Translations under genes and position numbers: made by a program
Notes under the pieces: model-generated
Seen by the model: the letters and a program-made list of their open reading frames with translations, nothing else
Told to the model about the DNA's origin: nothing
Database searches by the model: none
Shown: positions 50,291 to 61,403 of the stretch, piece after piece
Layout of the letters: each line of letters opens with the position of its first letter
Position numbering within the stretch: position 1 is the first letter of the stretch
Assembly: GCF_019578655.1 (NCBI RefSeq)
Contig: NC_063261.1
Coordinates: 1,364,001-1,428,000 of the forward strand
DNA from: Ricinus communis
Lineage: Eukaryota > Streptophyta > Magnoliopsida > Malpighiales > Euphorbiaceae
DNA: 64,000 nt
Direction of reading: 5' to 3'

Positions 50291-51687
50291 TAGAGCCGAT
50301 TGGCTAAGTATAGAGCCAATTTGCTCTATAGTCAGCCAATCGGCTCTAAAGTCCAAAAGGCACTTCGAGCAGTTTTCCTTCGATTCTTCCTCATTTGACA
50401 GTCTAAACCCACACTTTATAGATGATTTTTCACAATATTAGAATGAGACAGTAGCTAATTTTTTTTTTAAAAAAGGTATATAACTAAGAAAACCCTAGAT
50501 TGCTAGAAACCAGGGTACTGCTATAAACTAGCAGTAAATTATTAAAACAAAGAATCATATTTCAATTTACACTTAATTACTAAATTATAATAAAAGAAAC
50601 TAAATATTAATCCTATAATCATGTTTTTAAGTAAATTTAAAAGCCTAATTGGCAAAATATCAGATCTAATAAAAAACCCTAGTTCTTATTATCAGATTCA
50701 AAATCCTATTAACATGCATTTTCTAAAACTTTAATCTATTCAAAGATAAAAATCCTAATTGTGTCTTTTAAGAAATAATAATATAAAGGTAGATAAAAAG
50801 ACAAAAAAAGAACAAAAGAACCAGTTTTTTATGATTGATGCAGATTTGTGGTGGTAGGAACCCTCAGGTTATCACCGTGGATATTAGATCTGCATATCTC
50901 GAGGAATGAGGAAGTAGTTGAATTAAAAATTGGGTAGGAATCCAGAGCTAGATCTGACTTGGGAAAATCTTTTGTCGACTGAAAATGAGTTTCCAAAAAG
51001 TGTTATTTCTTAAGTGACCAGTTTCTTAAAATCTTTTTTCTTTAGTGGCTTGAGTCTTTGAATTCTGATTATGATCAACAGTGTAATTCCTTCTATTCTC
51101 TCTTAATTTTCTCTCTTTTCTTTCTTTCTCAGTGTTTCTCTGTTCTTAATATTTCTCTAGATAAAAAATTAATTCTTGCCTCTCCCTTTGAAACCCTAAA
51201 CACCTCTTACTATTTATAGAGGTAGGGTTTCAGAGGAAACCCTAGAGAAAGAGATAATTCCTAGGAATTTATTGATAAACATCCTAATTATTTATTGAAA
51301 GTTAAAGTAATTATCAATAAAACAGCGGTTATCCCTAAGGAAACCTTCTAGAAACTGTATTTGGACGTAAAATCGTCCGAAAAATGACGTAAGGGAGTCG
51401 AGAGCCAATTGACACTATATAGAGCCGATTGGCTGTAGAGAAAACTTCTAGTTTTTTTATGATTTAGCCCCTGATTTTCTAAAATTACCATTTTGACCCT
51501 CAAACTTAATTTTTCTGACAATTAGGTCCAAATTAATTTCAAAAAGCTAATTCCACCTGGATTAATCTCGACCCAAGCCTTGGATTCACTTGTTCTTCAC
51601 CTCCCAATACCCGAGAAAGTAGCAACTCTCATCACAAGATTTTCCAGTTTTCCCTTGATATATGTATCCGGAAAAGGGGTGCTAACA
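50291..51687 (-). mobile_element. Tat/Ogre-type 3' LTR, reverse orientation
   Basis: On the reverse strand the LTR starts TGTTAGCACC at 51687, next to a polypurine tract, and runs left for about 1.4 kb to the copia remnant. The left end is approximate. A reverse-strand TATA box (TCTATAAATA, 51220-51211) lies about 470 bases into it. AGCCGATTGGCT-type motifs occur near 50295, 50330 (inverted) and 51442. ORFs inside are not supported. Confidence 0.7.
51211..51220 (-). promoter_or_regulatory. TATA box of Tat-type LTR
   Basis: TCTATAAATA on the reverse strand, preceded by AAACCCTACC. Position within the LTR and strand fit the U3 promoter of the element. Confidence 0.6.
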
Positions 51688-51701
51688 GCTGCCCCCGATT
51701 T
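51688..51701 (-). other. Tat-type polypurine tract
   Basis: The reverse strand reads AAATCGGGGGCAGC directly before the TGTTAGCACC LTR start. A G-run tract at this place primes plus-strand DNA synthesis in Ty3/gypsy elements. Confidence 0.75.
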
Positions 51702-52467
51702 GTCAAAATTTATAAAAGTGCAAATGTGTAAAATGAATTAAGACAAATTTTAGACATCAAGGATATTTTAGATGTATTAGCCACGCTTCATAAACTCAAA
51801 CTTTTTATTGATGACTCAATATGGGGCCACACGCGCTCGGGTTGAGGACTTCGCCTACTTAGGACTTCATCCACTAGGGAAATGTCATTTGCACTCCATT
51901 GGGGTTTGAGGACTTCGCTTGCTTGGGAAACTACGCCGGTTGGAATTAGGAGCTACGGTCGTTGAATTGGTAATTGTAGAGAATTCCCTCTAGTTACTTT
52001 CTATTCTTAAGAAACATTTCTGCCGCTTCGAGCTAATTTGGTAATTTCTCATTTTCAGGTACTTAGACTGAAATTTCCCACCTTAGGGCTCAAAGATGCC
52101 TACTAGAAGCTATACTGACATTTGGCTTGCCCAGGGACAAAAAATATAATTCTACCAGGTCAAGGACCAAACTTGTATTTTTCTCAAAAACTTCCCCTCA
52201 GGGTGCCAATCGTACTTCTATATGTCTTCCATATACTTGTACAGACTTTTGGATTAAAATTCAATTTTAGACAGGTCAAGGACCTAAATGACATTTCTGC
52301 CCCTTTTTAGGACACACACATACACACACACACACATATATATATAAGCTTATCCATTCTTTTTCTTTCACTTACTAATTTGCTTAGTTTTCTCTCTAAA
52401 GCTTCTTTTGGTATTTCTTTGATTTCTTGCTCATTTCTCAACCAATTTCCACAAAATCAATCTTCAA
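51702..52467. other. Tat element 3' non-coding region with possible promoter for the antisense ORF
   Basis: No gene. It holds two GAGGACTTCGC words (near 51844 and 51907), a CA/TA microsatellite at 52312-52347, and a plus-strand TATATATATAAGC segment about 125 bases before the antisense ORF start at 52468, which could serve as its TATA region. The ORF at 52122-52310 has no domain. Confidence 0.5.
52312..52347. repeat. (CA)n-(TA)n microsatellite
   Basis: A run of CA dinucleotides with one CATA interruption passes directly into TA dinucleotides. Confidence 0.95.
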
Positions 52468-53848
52468 ATGGCAAGTTCATCTTCTAGACTTACTGGATGC
52501 ACCCGACCGCACCGCATTAGGAGTTTATCGCCCTAATTTTTTACCAAAAAGATATTGAGCTTATAAAAGGAGAGGAGATTCCTCTTTTGGAAAAATTAAG
52601 CTCACATCGCGCTTTTCGAGCCGTTGGAGCTCCAGTAGGACAGTTTCTTGGGAGTGGTCTAAGGTTCACGTGCATCGTTCGTGGATCAACGACCTTACTT
52701 GGGACATGGTAAACATAATTCATTAGTTAAATTCATTTTTTTGAATTGTTGCTTACCTTCTCTACTTTACAAGCCCGGAGCTACTGGCTGGGACAGCGCG
52801 GCCAGTAGGAGCCTTATATCCTATCCGTAGTCGACCTCGAGCAAAAGCGGATCCTGCTCGCTGGGCCTGCCTGTAGGTTGGTAGTGTGCTCCCAACAGGC
52901 ATCGAGTCCCCTTATCTCCTCCCCTATCTATGTTCTAGACATCGGATCTTACTAGAAAGGAGCTGGCGAAGTGTTTGAACGAGTATGACGAGCTTACAGA
53001 TTTTACCCTCCGTTCACGGCTTATTAGTTATACTTCATTCATCCCGCAGCTGTTGGGGACTTCACCTCTTAGCGACGACACTATTGTTCGGGTACTTTTC
53101 TAGATTATTTGAGATCTCTCTTTTTTACCATGTACTACTCTTCTATTCACCTATTCACAACTTGCTCGCCAAGCCCCTACTATTCGCGAGCCAACTGAAG
53201 GATGATCCTCTATACGGCCGACCTTTACATGTCGTTGGTTCATCTACTTGTGCAACTTATAAGGCACCCCCTATGGCCACATCAAATATGGTTTTGGGAT
53301 CTATCTCATTCCCTTCGGACTTAATGGTTTTGTATTGGAGTCCACTCAGTATGATAGAGCACCGTCTCACTATGGATCAGTATGTTCCTCTAGAGTTTAT
53401 CCTGAGCGACTGTACCCATGTAAGCTTTTGCCTTCATACAAATTTTGTTTTTTCATCACTTTGGCTTTCCTGAAAAGGTTAGTAACATATATACGAATAC
53501 AAGTTTAGAGGGATTAGTTTGAGCACATACATCTACTGGTCGGAGTTGCAAGGAGACAGTTCTTTGTCCTTGGTGAGGATTGGTGGGTAAGAAAACAAAT
53601 TATGAATTATGCGATATTGTATGTATGCATGTATGCATGAAATGTGCTAACTAACTCTCCTTTCTAGGTTTTCATTAGAGGGACCATGAGGGACTGCGGG
53701 GTAGTTGGATGACCAGCACCGTTAGCTTGATGTTCAGCATCGACAGATTGATGCTCTGACTCTTCAGCTATTGGCATTACAAACCTAAGGGATGGATGCT
53801 GATTCGAACGACGAGATGGATAATCCGGGAGGGAGCTCTGGCTCCTGA
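52468..53848 (+). pseudogene. Antisense additional ORF of the Tat-type element (decayed)
   Basis: The gene-like tract lies on the strand opposite to pol, between pol and the 3' LTR. From an ATG at 52468 (MASSSSRLTGC) it shows readable pieces in several frames: FTKKDIELIKGEEIP, CLNEYDELTDFTL, LISYTSFIPQLLG and a C-terminus rich in Gln and Leu (QHRQIDALTLQLLALQ) ending DEMDNPGGSSGS at a TGA (53846-53848). GT and AG signals near 52708, 52780, 53417, 53577 and 53669 suggest introns. Tat-lineage elements are known to carry additional ORFs here in sense or antisense; some encode a plant-mobile-domain-like protein, but I cannot assign a domain. Frameshifts and stops show it is broken. Confidence 0.6.
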
Positions 53849-54565
53849 ATTCCCTTTGCTTATACTTTTGCTTTTTCTAATTGTATTTAAAACTTGAAAC
53901 CTTTGTGTAGACTCTTTATTTTTGAAGGCATAATATGTATTATCTTTCAAATTGCCCCCCATGTTTCTGTTTTTGCACATTAAAGATTGCATTAGGAAAC
54001 CATGCAGACAAATCTATTTTCTATTTTTTTATGCCTTAACTTTTGCCTAAGCCGCCCTTTTGGGTTTTCATCTTAGCAGGCTTTTGTTTTAACTTTTGCC
54101 TAAGTCGCCCTTTCAGGTTTTCAACTTAGCTTTTTCTTTTTCTTTTTTTTTTCTTGCTTACTCTTGTGCAGATTTGACTGCTTCAAGTATTGATTCCCCT
54201 TTAGCCTTGCTTGATTTGAGAACTAGCTGCTCTTGTCCAAAAAATGCAGATGCAAATTATGCGAAATTAAAATACTATGCTTCTTTCCCATATCTCATTT
54301 ACTTTGCTTTGAACTTTTAGTTAGTGCGCAAAATGACAAACAAGCATACATATGTCTGATAATAATTAAAGAAAATTTTATTCATTTAATAAAGCCCATA
54401 TAGGAACATTTTAATTTCTCACGACATAACTCCTGTTATCAGCTAGTCTTTTCAGATTTTCTAGCCGACTATTTTCTCTCTTTTGCCCTGACTTTTGCCT
54501 GACTAGCCTTTTCAAGTTTTCTGATTAGCATGCTATTTTTTCTATTATTCTTTATGTTTCTCTTT
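53849..54565. other. Spacer between antisense ORF and pol end
   Basis: No gene is supported. CTTTTGCCTAAGYCGCCCTTT occurs twice (near 54041 and 54093) and a related CTTTTGCCTGACTAGCC near 54490, a weak local repeat. The ORF at 54096-54320 has no recognised domain. Confidence 0.5.
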
Positions 54566-55770
54566 TACATATGATATTTCCTAAGACGATCTATATTGAT
54601 TGGCTCAATGAACTTGTTCCCCTCTAGGCCTAAGATCTTAGTAGCACCTCTAGGCATAATCCTTTTGACTAAGTACAGACCTTTCTAGTTTGGCCTGAAC
54701 TTCCCTCTCAAGTCGAATGCGGTAGGTCTCATATGCTTCAAAACCATATCATAAGCTCTAATATTTCCTAGCTTTACCTTCTTATTGAATGCCTTAGCTA
54801 TCCTCTTTTGATACAACTGCATATGGTATAAAGGCTTTCATCCTTTTCTCACAAATCAAGGCTAGTTGCTAGTACCTTTACTTAGCCCATTGATATTCTA
54901 GTATTTTTGCCTCTAGCATAATTCTCAAGGATTTCACTTGTAACTTAGCTGGCAATACCACCTCAGTTCCATAAACCAATGAGTATGGCATTTGCCTAGT
55001 CGATGTTCACTCGGTTGTCTGATATCTCCAAAGTGTGAAGGGTAATTGAAACGACTAGTCTTTGTGATTCCATACCATCTTTGAAAGTATCTTCTTCAAA
55101 TTCTTATTGGCTGCCTCTACCGCTCTATTCGCTTGAGGTCTATATAGAGAAGATCTGTGATGCTCTATCTTGTATTCCACTAACAGTCTGCTATCTCACC
55201 CATGAATTGCACCTTGTTATCCGTTAGAATATGATACGGGACTCCGTATCTGCAAATCAGGTTCCTTTCTATGAATCTGGCCATCAGTCTTGCCCCCACT
55301 GTGGTGAATGACTCGGCTTCAACCTATTTTAAAAAGTAGTCGATGGCTACGATTATGAACCGGTGGCCATTCGAAGGAGGTTTTATTTCTCCAATAATAT
55401 CGATACCCTAAGCTGTAAAAGGCCAAAGAGGGGAACGAGTTCCTAATTAACACAAATCCGCTCATATGAGGCCCGCACACTTCTCCACTAATGGTATATA
55501 ATCCTTTTCAATATGTGCAACTTGGTAGGAGGCACATGACTCAGGTTACTATATAGCTGGCACTCTCGACATTTCCTCACTAATGGTATATAATCCTTTT
55601 CCATCGCCAACCAATAATAACCTTGCCAGATGATCTTCCTAGTTAACACAAATCCACTCATATGAGGCCTGCACACTCCTTTGGCTATTTCCTCCATTAC
55701 TACCTGAGCTTCTACTTTAGTTACATACCGGAGTTGTACACCTGACATCATCCTCCTATATGGGACTCCC
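54566..55770 (-). pseudogene. Tat/Ogre-type integrase remnant
   Basis: Reading the reverse strand, an N-terminal zinc-binding block (HMSGFVLTRKIIWQGYYW, KCRECQLYSN, 55751-55488) is followed by the core: GIDIIG with D at 55401-55399, HRFIIVAIDYF, CRYGVPYHILTDN with D at 55221-55219, and AVEAANK with E at 55117-55115. The D-E distance is 104 bases, not a multiple of three, so a frameshift lies between them. The C-terminal part ends with LRGKFRP and a PINIDRL-like tail near 54580. Stops are frequent. A scrambled duplication sits between zinc finger and core (55447-55509). The lineage call rests on the GIDIIG and FIIVAIDYF wording. Confidence 0.85.
55447..55680 (-). repeat. Scrambled internal duplication in integrase
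   Basis: Two short segments occur twice in the same orientation but in changed order. TTAACACAAATCC is at 55447 and 55643, with CTCATATGAGGCC following each. ACTAATGGTATATAATCC is at 55487 and 55579. The offsets are 196 and 92. The left pair is inserted between the zinc finger and catalytic core, replacing the normal linker. Confidence 0.85.
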
Positions 55771-55974
55771 TCATGGCTGATGCAGTTCTAGCTTAGACTC
55801 GTAGTGCATACCTTTCCTTGGCTATCGCTTCTTCTAGATACTCCCTGTTTTCTATGAACTTCTTCAAATCATAGAACCATGGCTTCTCTTTTGGTCCCAT
55901 CTGAACTTTCATAATTCAATTCCCTTGATAGCAAGGCACACCTGACTTCACGATCACCAAAGGTTTCATCGATA

Positions 55975-56310
55975 GTTGTGAGGGATTGACCTACATAGAT
56001 GACATAGTAGCCAACACGTTCGCCATCTGATTCTCATCCCAAAGTATGTGAATAAAGGAACACTTAGAGAATTTCCACATTAAAGTCCTAAGATAGTTGA
56101 CATACGGCTTCAACCTCTCTTCATTTACTTCCCATTCCTCGAGGGCTTGTTAGATCACCGCCATTGAGTCCCCGTAAGCCATTAGCTATTTAGCTCTTGC
56201 TACTACGACCGCTTCTAATCCAAGTAAACATGCTTCATACTCTGCCATGTTATTAGTCATTTTAAAGTCCAGCCTTTTGGCATCTGTAGCATCTCCCCTT
56301 CAAGCGTGAC
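55975..56310 (-). pseudogene. Second (archaeal-type) RNase H of Tat lineage
   Basis: The reverse strand encodes TNNMAEYEACLLGLEAV, then AYGDSMAVI, then ALEEWEVNEERLKPY and a terminal DENQMANVLATM. The NNMAEYEA block with the following GDS is the signature of the additional archaeal-like RNase H that follows the usual RT-RNase H in Tat-lineage elements. Two internal stops are seen. Its presence, besides the Ty3-type RNase H to the right, is the strongest support for the Tat assignment. Confidence 0.85.
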
Positions 56311-56489
56311 CAGAACTACCCCTAAATTTGCATCTTTCATGTTCACGGCTTCATCAAAGTACATCTTCCATTCTTGGATCTTAATTGCCCCTAGATTCTC
56401 ATCAGGAAATTCTAAATCCTAAGGGTCGTCCCATTCAATTGCGTACTAGGCTAGAAACTCACCCATAGCCCTACCCTTTACTACCTTCT

Positions 56490-57830
56490 TAGTGATTTAC
56501 TCAATGTCAAATTCTATTAGGAGCACCAACCATCTAGCCAGCTTTCCTATAAAGGATAGAGTCTCAAATAATTACTTCAAAGGGTCTATCTTTGAAATTG
56601 CTTTCACCTTGTAAGATTGGGAATAGTGCCTTAACTTTCTTGTAGCCCATATCATGGCTAGGCACGTCTTCTCCATGAGGTTGTACTTTCACTCATAAGG
56701 TAGCAACTTCTTGCTAAGGTAATAAATTGCATGCTCCATGTTGTTAGGCTCGCACTAACTACCATTGCCCCCATAGCTTCGTCCTCCAAGGCCAAGTGTA
56801 GGATTAGCGGCTTGCCATCCTTTGGCTGCTTGAGTACCAGTGGCTTTATCAGGTATTCCTTGATTTTGTTGAAGGCCTCTTGACAGTGTTCATCCTACAA
56901 AATAGGCTGATGTTTCCTCAGAAGTCTGAAGATGGGATCACAGAACATCATGAGCTTGGAAGTGAACCTGCTAATATATTATAGATGTCCTAGGAAAGCT
57001 CTACCTTCCTTTTCTATTTTTAGCGCTGGCATCTCTCGAATGGCTTTAACTTTATCTAGGTCGATCTTAATACCTCTCTGACTCACTATATGTCCTAGTA
57101 GCTTCCCTGATGTAACTCCGAACACTCTCCTTAGGGTTGAGCCTCAAGTTATACATTTCCACTCATCCGAGGAACTTACTAATAGCTTGGAAGTGCCCTT
57201 CCTTCGTTTCAGACTTTACCATCATGTCATCTACATATACCTCCAGCTCCTTGTGCATCATGTAATGAAACAAGGAAGTGGCTACTCTCTGATAAGTTGC
57301 CCCCACGTTCTATAGTCCAAAAGGCATAACCTTGTAGTAGTAGGTCCCTCATTTGGTGATGAACAACGTCTTCAGCTTGTCTACTATTGCCACCATAATT
57401 TGATTATATCTAGAGAACCCATCCATGAAGGAGTACATTATGTTCAAAACAGCACTATCAACTATCACATCTATGTGAGGAAGAGGAAAGTCATCCTTTG
57501 GGCATGCTTTGTTCAAGTCCCGATAATTCACACACATCCGAACCTTACTATCATTCTTCGAGACTGGGACAATATTTGCTAACCACTTAGGGTAGTCAAC
57601 CACGTTGAGAAAATCAGCCTTGACTTGCTTAGTGACCTCCTCTCATATCTTTTTTGACCATTACGACCTTAATCTTCTTATCTTCTACTTGACCGACTTG
57701 ATGTGTGAATAAGTTGGGATATGGTGCTCCACTATTTTCCTATATAAACCTGGCATGTCATCATAGGACCAAGCAAATACCTATTTTCTTTTTTCTATTA
57801 TTCTTTCAAACTCTCTCATTTTCTAAGGAG
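56490..57830 (-). pseudogene. Tat/Ogre-type reverse transcriptase and Ty3-type RNase H
   Basis: From the right, on the reverse strand, the RT opens with VFAWSYDDMPGL, followed by FLNVVDYPKWLANIVPV, MCVNYRDLNKACPKDDFPLP and FMDGFSRYNQI. The catalytic YVDD is encoded at about 57241-57221 (EVYVDDMMV). The connection and RNase H follow, with EAFNKIKEYL, AIYYLSKKL and KTCLAMIWATRKLRHY, ending near ARWLVLLIEFDIE. The catalytic aspartates are retained but stops and frameshifts occur throughout, for example a stop before VFAWSY. RT copies the element RNA into DNA; this copy cannot be active. Confidence 0.92.
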
Positions 57831-58199
57831 TTATATCATGAGCTATTAGAATACTCTGTGGATATACATCTGTGCGTAAATTAAATGAATCAATTTGAAT
57901 GAATTGATATCAAACATCCACATGTTATGATTATCAAAATGCACACTGCCATCAGGAAAAGCATCACATAAGTAAGCAAAGTTGTTCATATCATTTATCT
58001 TAAGAAGGAAAAGAATATTGTCCTCATACATGTCAAACGTTATTACATCATCATCATCATAAAATACATCAATGATATTATTTTCTATTAGAGCAGCTAG
58101 CTCCTCTTAGTTGATCCTCTACGGCTGAATGGTAGGCTCTTCCAACTTCAGTTCTTCCATCTTGGTGGTGACCTTCTCACAGACTTCCTTGATACTTAG

Positions 58200-58900
58200 C
58201 TCGATCATCCTGTTGACGATCAGGTTTTTAAAATATCAAACCCTGGTATCTCAGTCCAGGACAGTAAATTCCACCTAAGATTCAATTGGATCCGTCTTCA
58301 CCAATGCTGAAATTTCCCTTCTAGGTCCCCTTTTGTCTCGTTGTATGCTTTTATGACCATGTCTGATGGTTTTAGGTCCTTCTCAGTCATCCCCAGTTTA
58401 GGGAGTATATGAGATGGACACATATTAATAGAATCACATATAGGGTTCTTTTCCATTTCACCTCTGCTGCTATGTAAAGGGCTTTATTATGGTCCATTCC
58501 TTCAAGTGGTAGGTCCTCGTCTGAAAAGGTAATCATCTCCAGAGTTTTTTTTTTAGTTATCATTTTCATCATCTCCTTAGGAGCAGCCGCTGTGCTGACA
58601 CTTATACCAGGTAAGGCCTGGATTAAAGCCTTCCTATAGTCTGATGAATGCATCAGTAGTTCCCAGACATCAATCGTCTTCTTTTCCTTCCTCCATCATT
58701 CCAGTAATACAGCATCCCCGTCTTCAGGTGCTTGCTTCTCTTGTTTTTGCTCTTCTTTTCCTTTACATGCTGTCTTAGTCTCAAAGTCACTGTCTACCCA
58801 AATGTCTTTGACCTCAGCATCTTGAACCTTATTCTCATCCCCGGAACCATACCAGATGTTGATAGCCATCACCGACTTCTTTTCGCCTTCTATCCAAACT
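58200..58900 (-). pseudogene. Tat/Ogre-type gag-pol linker and protease region
   Basis: The longest open piece (58653-58387) reads MHSSDYRKALIQALPG, then ITFSDEDLPLEGMDHNKALYIAAEV. In the family this region leads into the aspartic protease that cuts the polyprotein. The expected D-S/T/N-G-S active site should follow directly, but the sequence there is altered (YVILLICV) and a stop follows, so the active site appears lost. Upstream, between 58690 and 58900, the linker reads VMAINIWYG and KDIWVDSDFE. Confidence 0.7.
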
Positions 58901-59139
58901 TCTAGGAGACGAGGCTCACAAGTGGCTTAATCACCATCTGAACATAACCATTTGGCATAATTTCTTTAATCCTAACATCAGTTGAGGGTGGCCTTTAAAT
59001 ACTGGACCTTGAAATCATATTTACCTGAAGGCTGCCTAAGCAAGTCTTCACACTCATATTGAGGAAGTTGCTCAACCTCCCATTCTTTAGAGTCGATTAA
59101 GTCCTAGACCTCATGCTTGAGACGGTTGGTGCGTTACAT

Positions 59140-60416
59140 GCTCGGAAGTTTGGTGATACTCACAGTGCTGACCATTGTGAGGCTTAGGACTATCTTTTGG
59201 CAATTGGAGCTTAAGCTTCTTACTCCCTTTTAAGTGTCGAAACACCATGGATAGTGGTGCCTCTAGGTCGGTGAAGGTTCTTTGTTGTCTTTTTGGCTCT
59301 ACTGCTGGTATATGAAGGAGTTCATGATTTCCTCTTTGTTGAAGTTAGGGTTAATCATGGACACTTATTCGAGGGTGGTGTACTATTATAGCTTGGTAAG
59401 GGGTTCCTTCTAGTGCTGGGCTGGTCTGGATCAGTGAGCTTTCTAGTGTCAACGAGGTCCTAGATTTCATGCTTTAACTGGATGCAGTTATCGGTGTGGT
59501 GGCCAAGTGCTTGATAGAATTTATAGTAAGTGTTGGGCTTGTATCCAGGTGCGTTTGGGTACAGTGGGTGCTTTAGGGTGGTAGGTTAGAGAATGCCATT
59601 CTCAACCAATCTCACAAAGATCTTGGAGAGAGGTTGCTTGAAGTTAGAAAACTTCCTCGATTGCTGCACAACATTCACATCTAGGGTCCTGATTTCTCCA
59701 GCTTGGTAGTTTGCCCTTCCGCTAGTTTTCAGAGTCTTTCTCTTATCATTCTCTATTTAATCGACTTATAGCCCATTATCATATAGATCCATGAAGGCCT
59801 TTGGGTTCATCATCTGCAACATCTCGACCTATCTAGGGAGGACCTTTCGGACCACCATATGAATTTGGTCCTTTTCAGATGGCTTTTTTTTATCAGGCCA
59901 GCCTTATCTCCGTATGGTTAGAAAATTAGAGGACTCATTTGGCTTCTTCCTAGTGGATTCAAGATCCCTTATTGACACCTCCAAATGAGTTTGTAGTCGT
60001 ACTGCTTTACAAAAGAGTTGCACGAATCACGCGATTCAGCTTTGTGGATTTCTCCAAACTATGGTACCAATTGACTGCGGACCCTTCCAAAGAGAGCACA
60101 AATAGCTTAACAACTTGGGTCCTGCTCAGTTGAGTAGTACCCATATGATGGTCACATATTGCTTCAAATGGACATTAGGATCACTAGTCCTATTAAATTT
60201 GTTCATATTGGGCATCTTGAATTTCACAGGCAACTTGTCTTCTCCCGTTAATAACAGCTCTTCTAAATCACAGGTCAGGTCCAAAACATTGATTTCTAGC
60301 ATACCCTGCATCTTGTTGACCCGGGCACTCAACCCACTTACAGCCTCGGTGGTGAGGGCAGTCTCCCTCTTAGCCTGGTTAAGCATGAACTCATCGAACC
60401 TAAAAGTTTCGGGCAT
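59140..60416 (-). pseudogene. Tat/Ogre-type gag remnant
   Basis: On the reverse strand the gag begins close to 60416 (FDEFMLNQAKRETALTTEAV) and contains LPVKFKMPNMNKFNRT and DPNVHLKQYVTI, the conserved gag core, then KLFVLSLEGSAVNWYHSL and EKDQIHMVVRKVLP. A His/Cys block of the kind HHTDNCIQLKHEI lies near 59480. Gag forms the virus-like particle. Several frameshifts and stops break it. The right end is abrupt: forward-strand DNA of another element starts at about 60429, so leader and 5' LTR of this Tat element are missing. Confidence 0.82.
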
Positions 60417-60428
60417 AAGTCAACTAGC

Positions 60429-60638
60429 ATGGATCCACTAGCCTATGGAGGACCAATTACAAGAGCAAGGAGTAAGAAGTTCAAGCAAGCCTTAAATTCT
60501 TACTTGGAGCAGTTTTTGAAGATGGCTAATGATGGTGCTTTTGATGTTTTTGATGATGATAAAAATCCCTTGAAGATAGTAACATTAATTGCTATTAATG
60601 AGCAATTGAGGCAGAAGCTCATCTTTAATAAGGCATGA
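60429..60638 (+). pseudogene. Ty3/gypsy polyprotein C-terminal tail
   Basis: The 69-codon product starts MDPLAYGGPITRARSKKFKQ. GPITRARSKK is a recurrent C-terminal tail of several plant Ty3/gypsy polyproteins. The stop (60636-60638) lies just before a purine tract and an LTR, as the 3' end of an element would. All pol sequence to the left is replaced by the reverse-strand Tat element. Confidence 0.7.
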
Positions 60639-60665
60639 CCACGGCTTATAACTTGTGAGATGCGC

Positions 60666-60682
60666 AAGAAAGGGGCAGAAGA
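60666..60682 (+). other. Polypurine tract candidate
   Basis: AAGAAAGGGGCAGAAGA, purine except one C, lies between the polyprotein stop and the LTR and could prime plus-strand synthesis. Confidence 0.5.
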
Positions 60683-60690
60683 TTATTATC

Positions 60691-61388
60691 AATAAGGCGT
60701 GACCACGCCTTACAATTTATGAGCTGCTGGAACCTGCAAAAAGAGCTTCGAATTTTTCAAGATAATTTTGTAATGGACCCATTTTAGTTAATTTCCTCTA
60801 TTTTTGGAAGTATTGGATAAAGAGAACTTCCTCCCATGAATTTAGGATTTTAATTAGGGTTAGATTACTATTTATCTTATCCTTCCTTATAGGGATAAGA
60901 TTAGCCGCATATTAGGAGTCTTTTAGGGTTTGATTTTTATTCCTTATCTCTTAGTCCTTTTTAGGGTTAGAATCATTTCAAAACCCTATAAATAGAGCTA
61001 TGTATTTCGGCCAAAAAAATAAGATCAATGTATCATTTTGAATGAAGTTTATTTTCCTTGAGTTGTTAACTCTTGAATTTCTTGAGATTAAATTAACTTA
61101 TTTAGTTTAGTTTCACATCTACATATTTGATCAATCAATTAACTTTTTATTAGTTTCTTAGGTTGTTTGAACATTCTTCATCTATTTATAACTAAAGGGC
61201 TTAGTAGTTCTATTGCTAAGTTTGTTAGTTCCATTATCAATTGCAAACTTTCAAGTTAGATTTTGGGGCGACAATTCGAACTTATTGGTAAGGGTGCTTC
61301 CTCTTAAATAGGGAGAGCGTTTATCAGTTTGAGTTTCTCACCATTTCTCATCTTGGTGTTTGAATGTATCAGGTTCGAGTTCGTATCA
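60691..61388 (+). mobile_element. Ty3/gypsy LTR
   Basis: The right end is firm: TTCGTATCA at 61388, then two bases, then the primer site. The left end is uncertain. AATAAGGCRTGACCACG occurs at 60627 and 60691 (offset 64), the second copy carrying a perfect AAGGCGTG-AC-CACGCCTT hairpin at 60694-60711. A TATA box lies at 60986-60995. The LTR is about 0.7 kb. Being flanked by a polyprotein end on the left and a gag start on the right, it may be shared by two element copies. Confidence 0.75.
60986..60995 (+). promoter_or_regulatory. TATA box of LTR promoter
   Basis: CTATAAATAG, about 400 bases before the LTR end, in the position expected for the U3/R border. Confidence 0.75.
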
Positions 61389-61390
61389 TT

Positions 61391-61403
61391 TGGTATCAGA
61401 GCC
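61391..61403 (+). other. Primer binding site, tRNA-Met type
   Basis: TGGTATCAGAGCC is complementary to the 3' end of plant initiator methionine tRNA and lies two bases after the LTR, the normal place for minus-strand priming. Confidence 0.93.
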
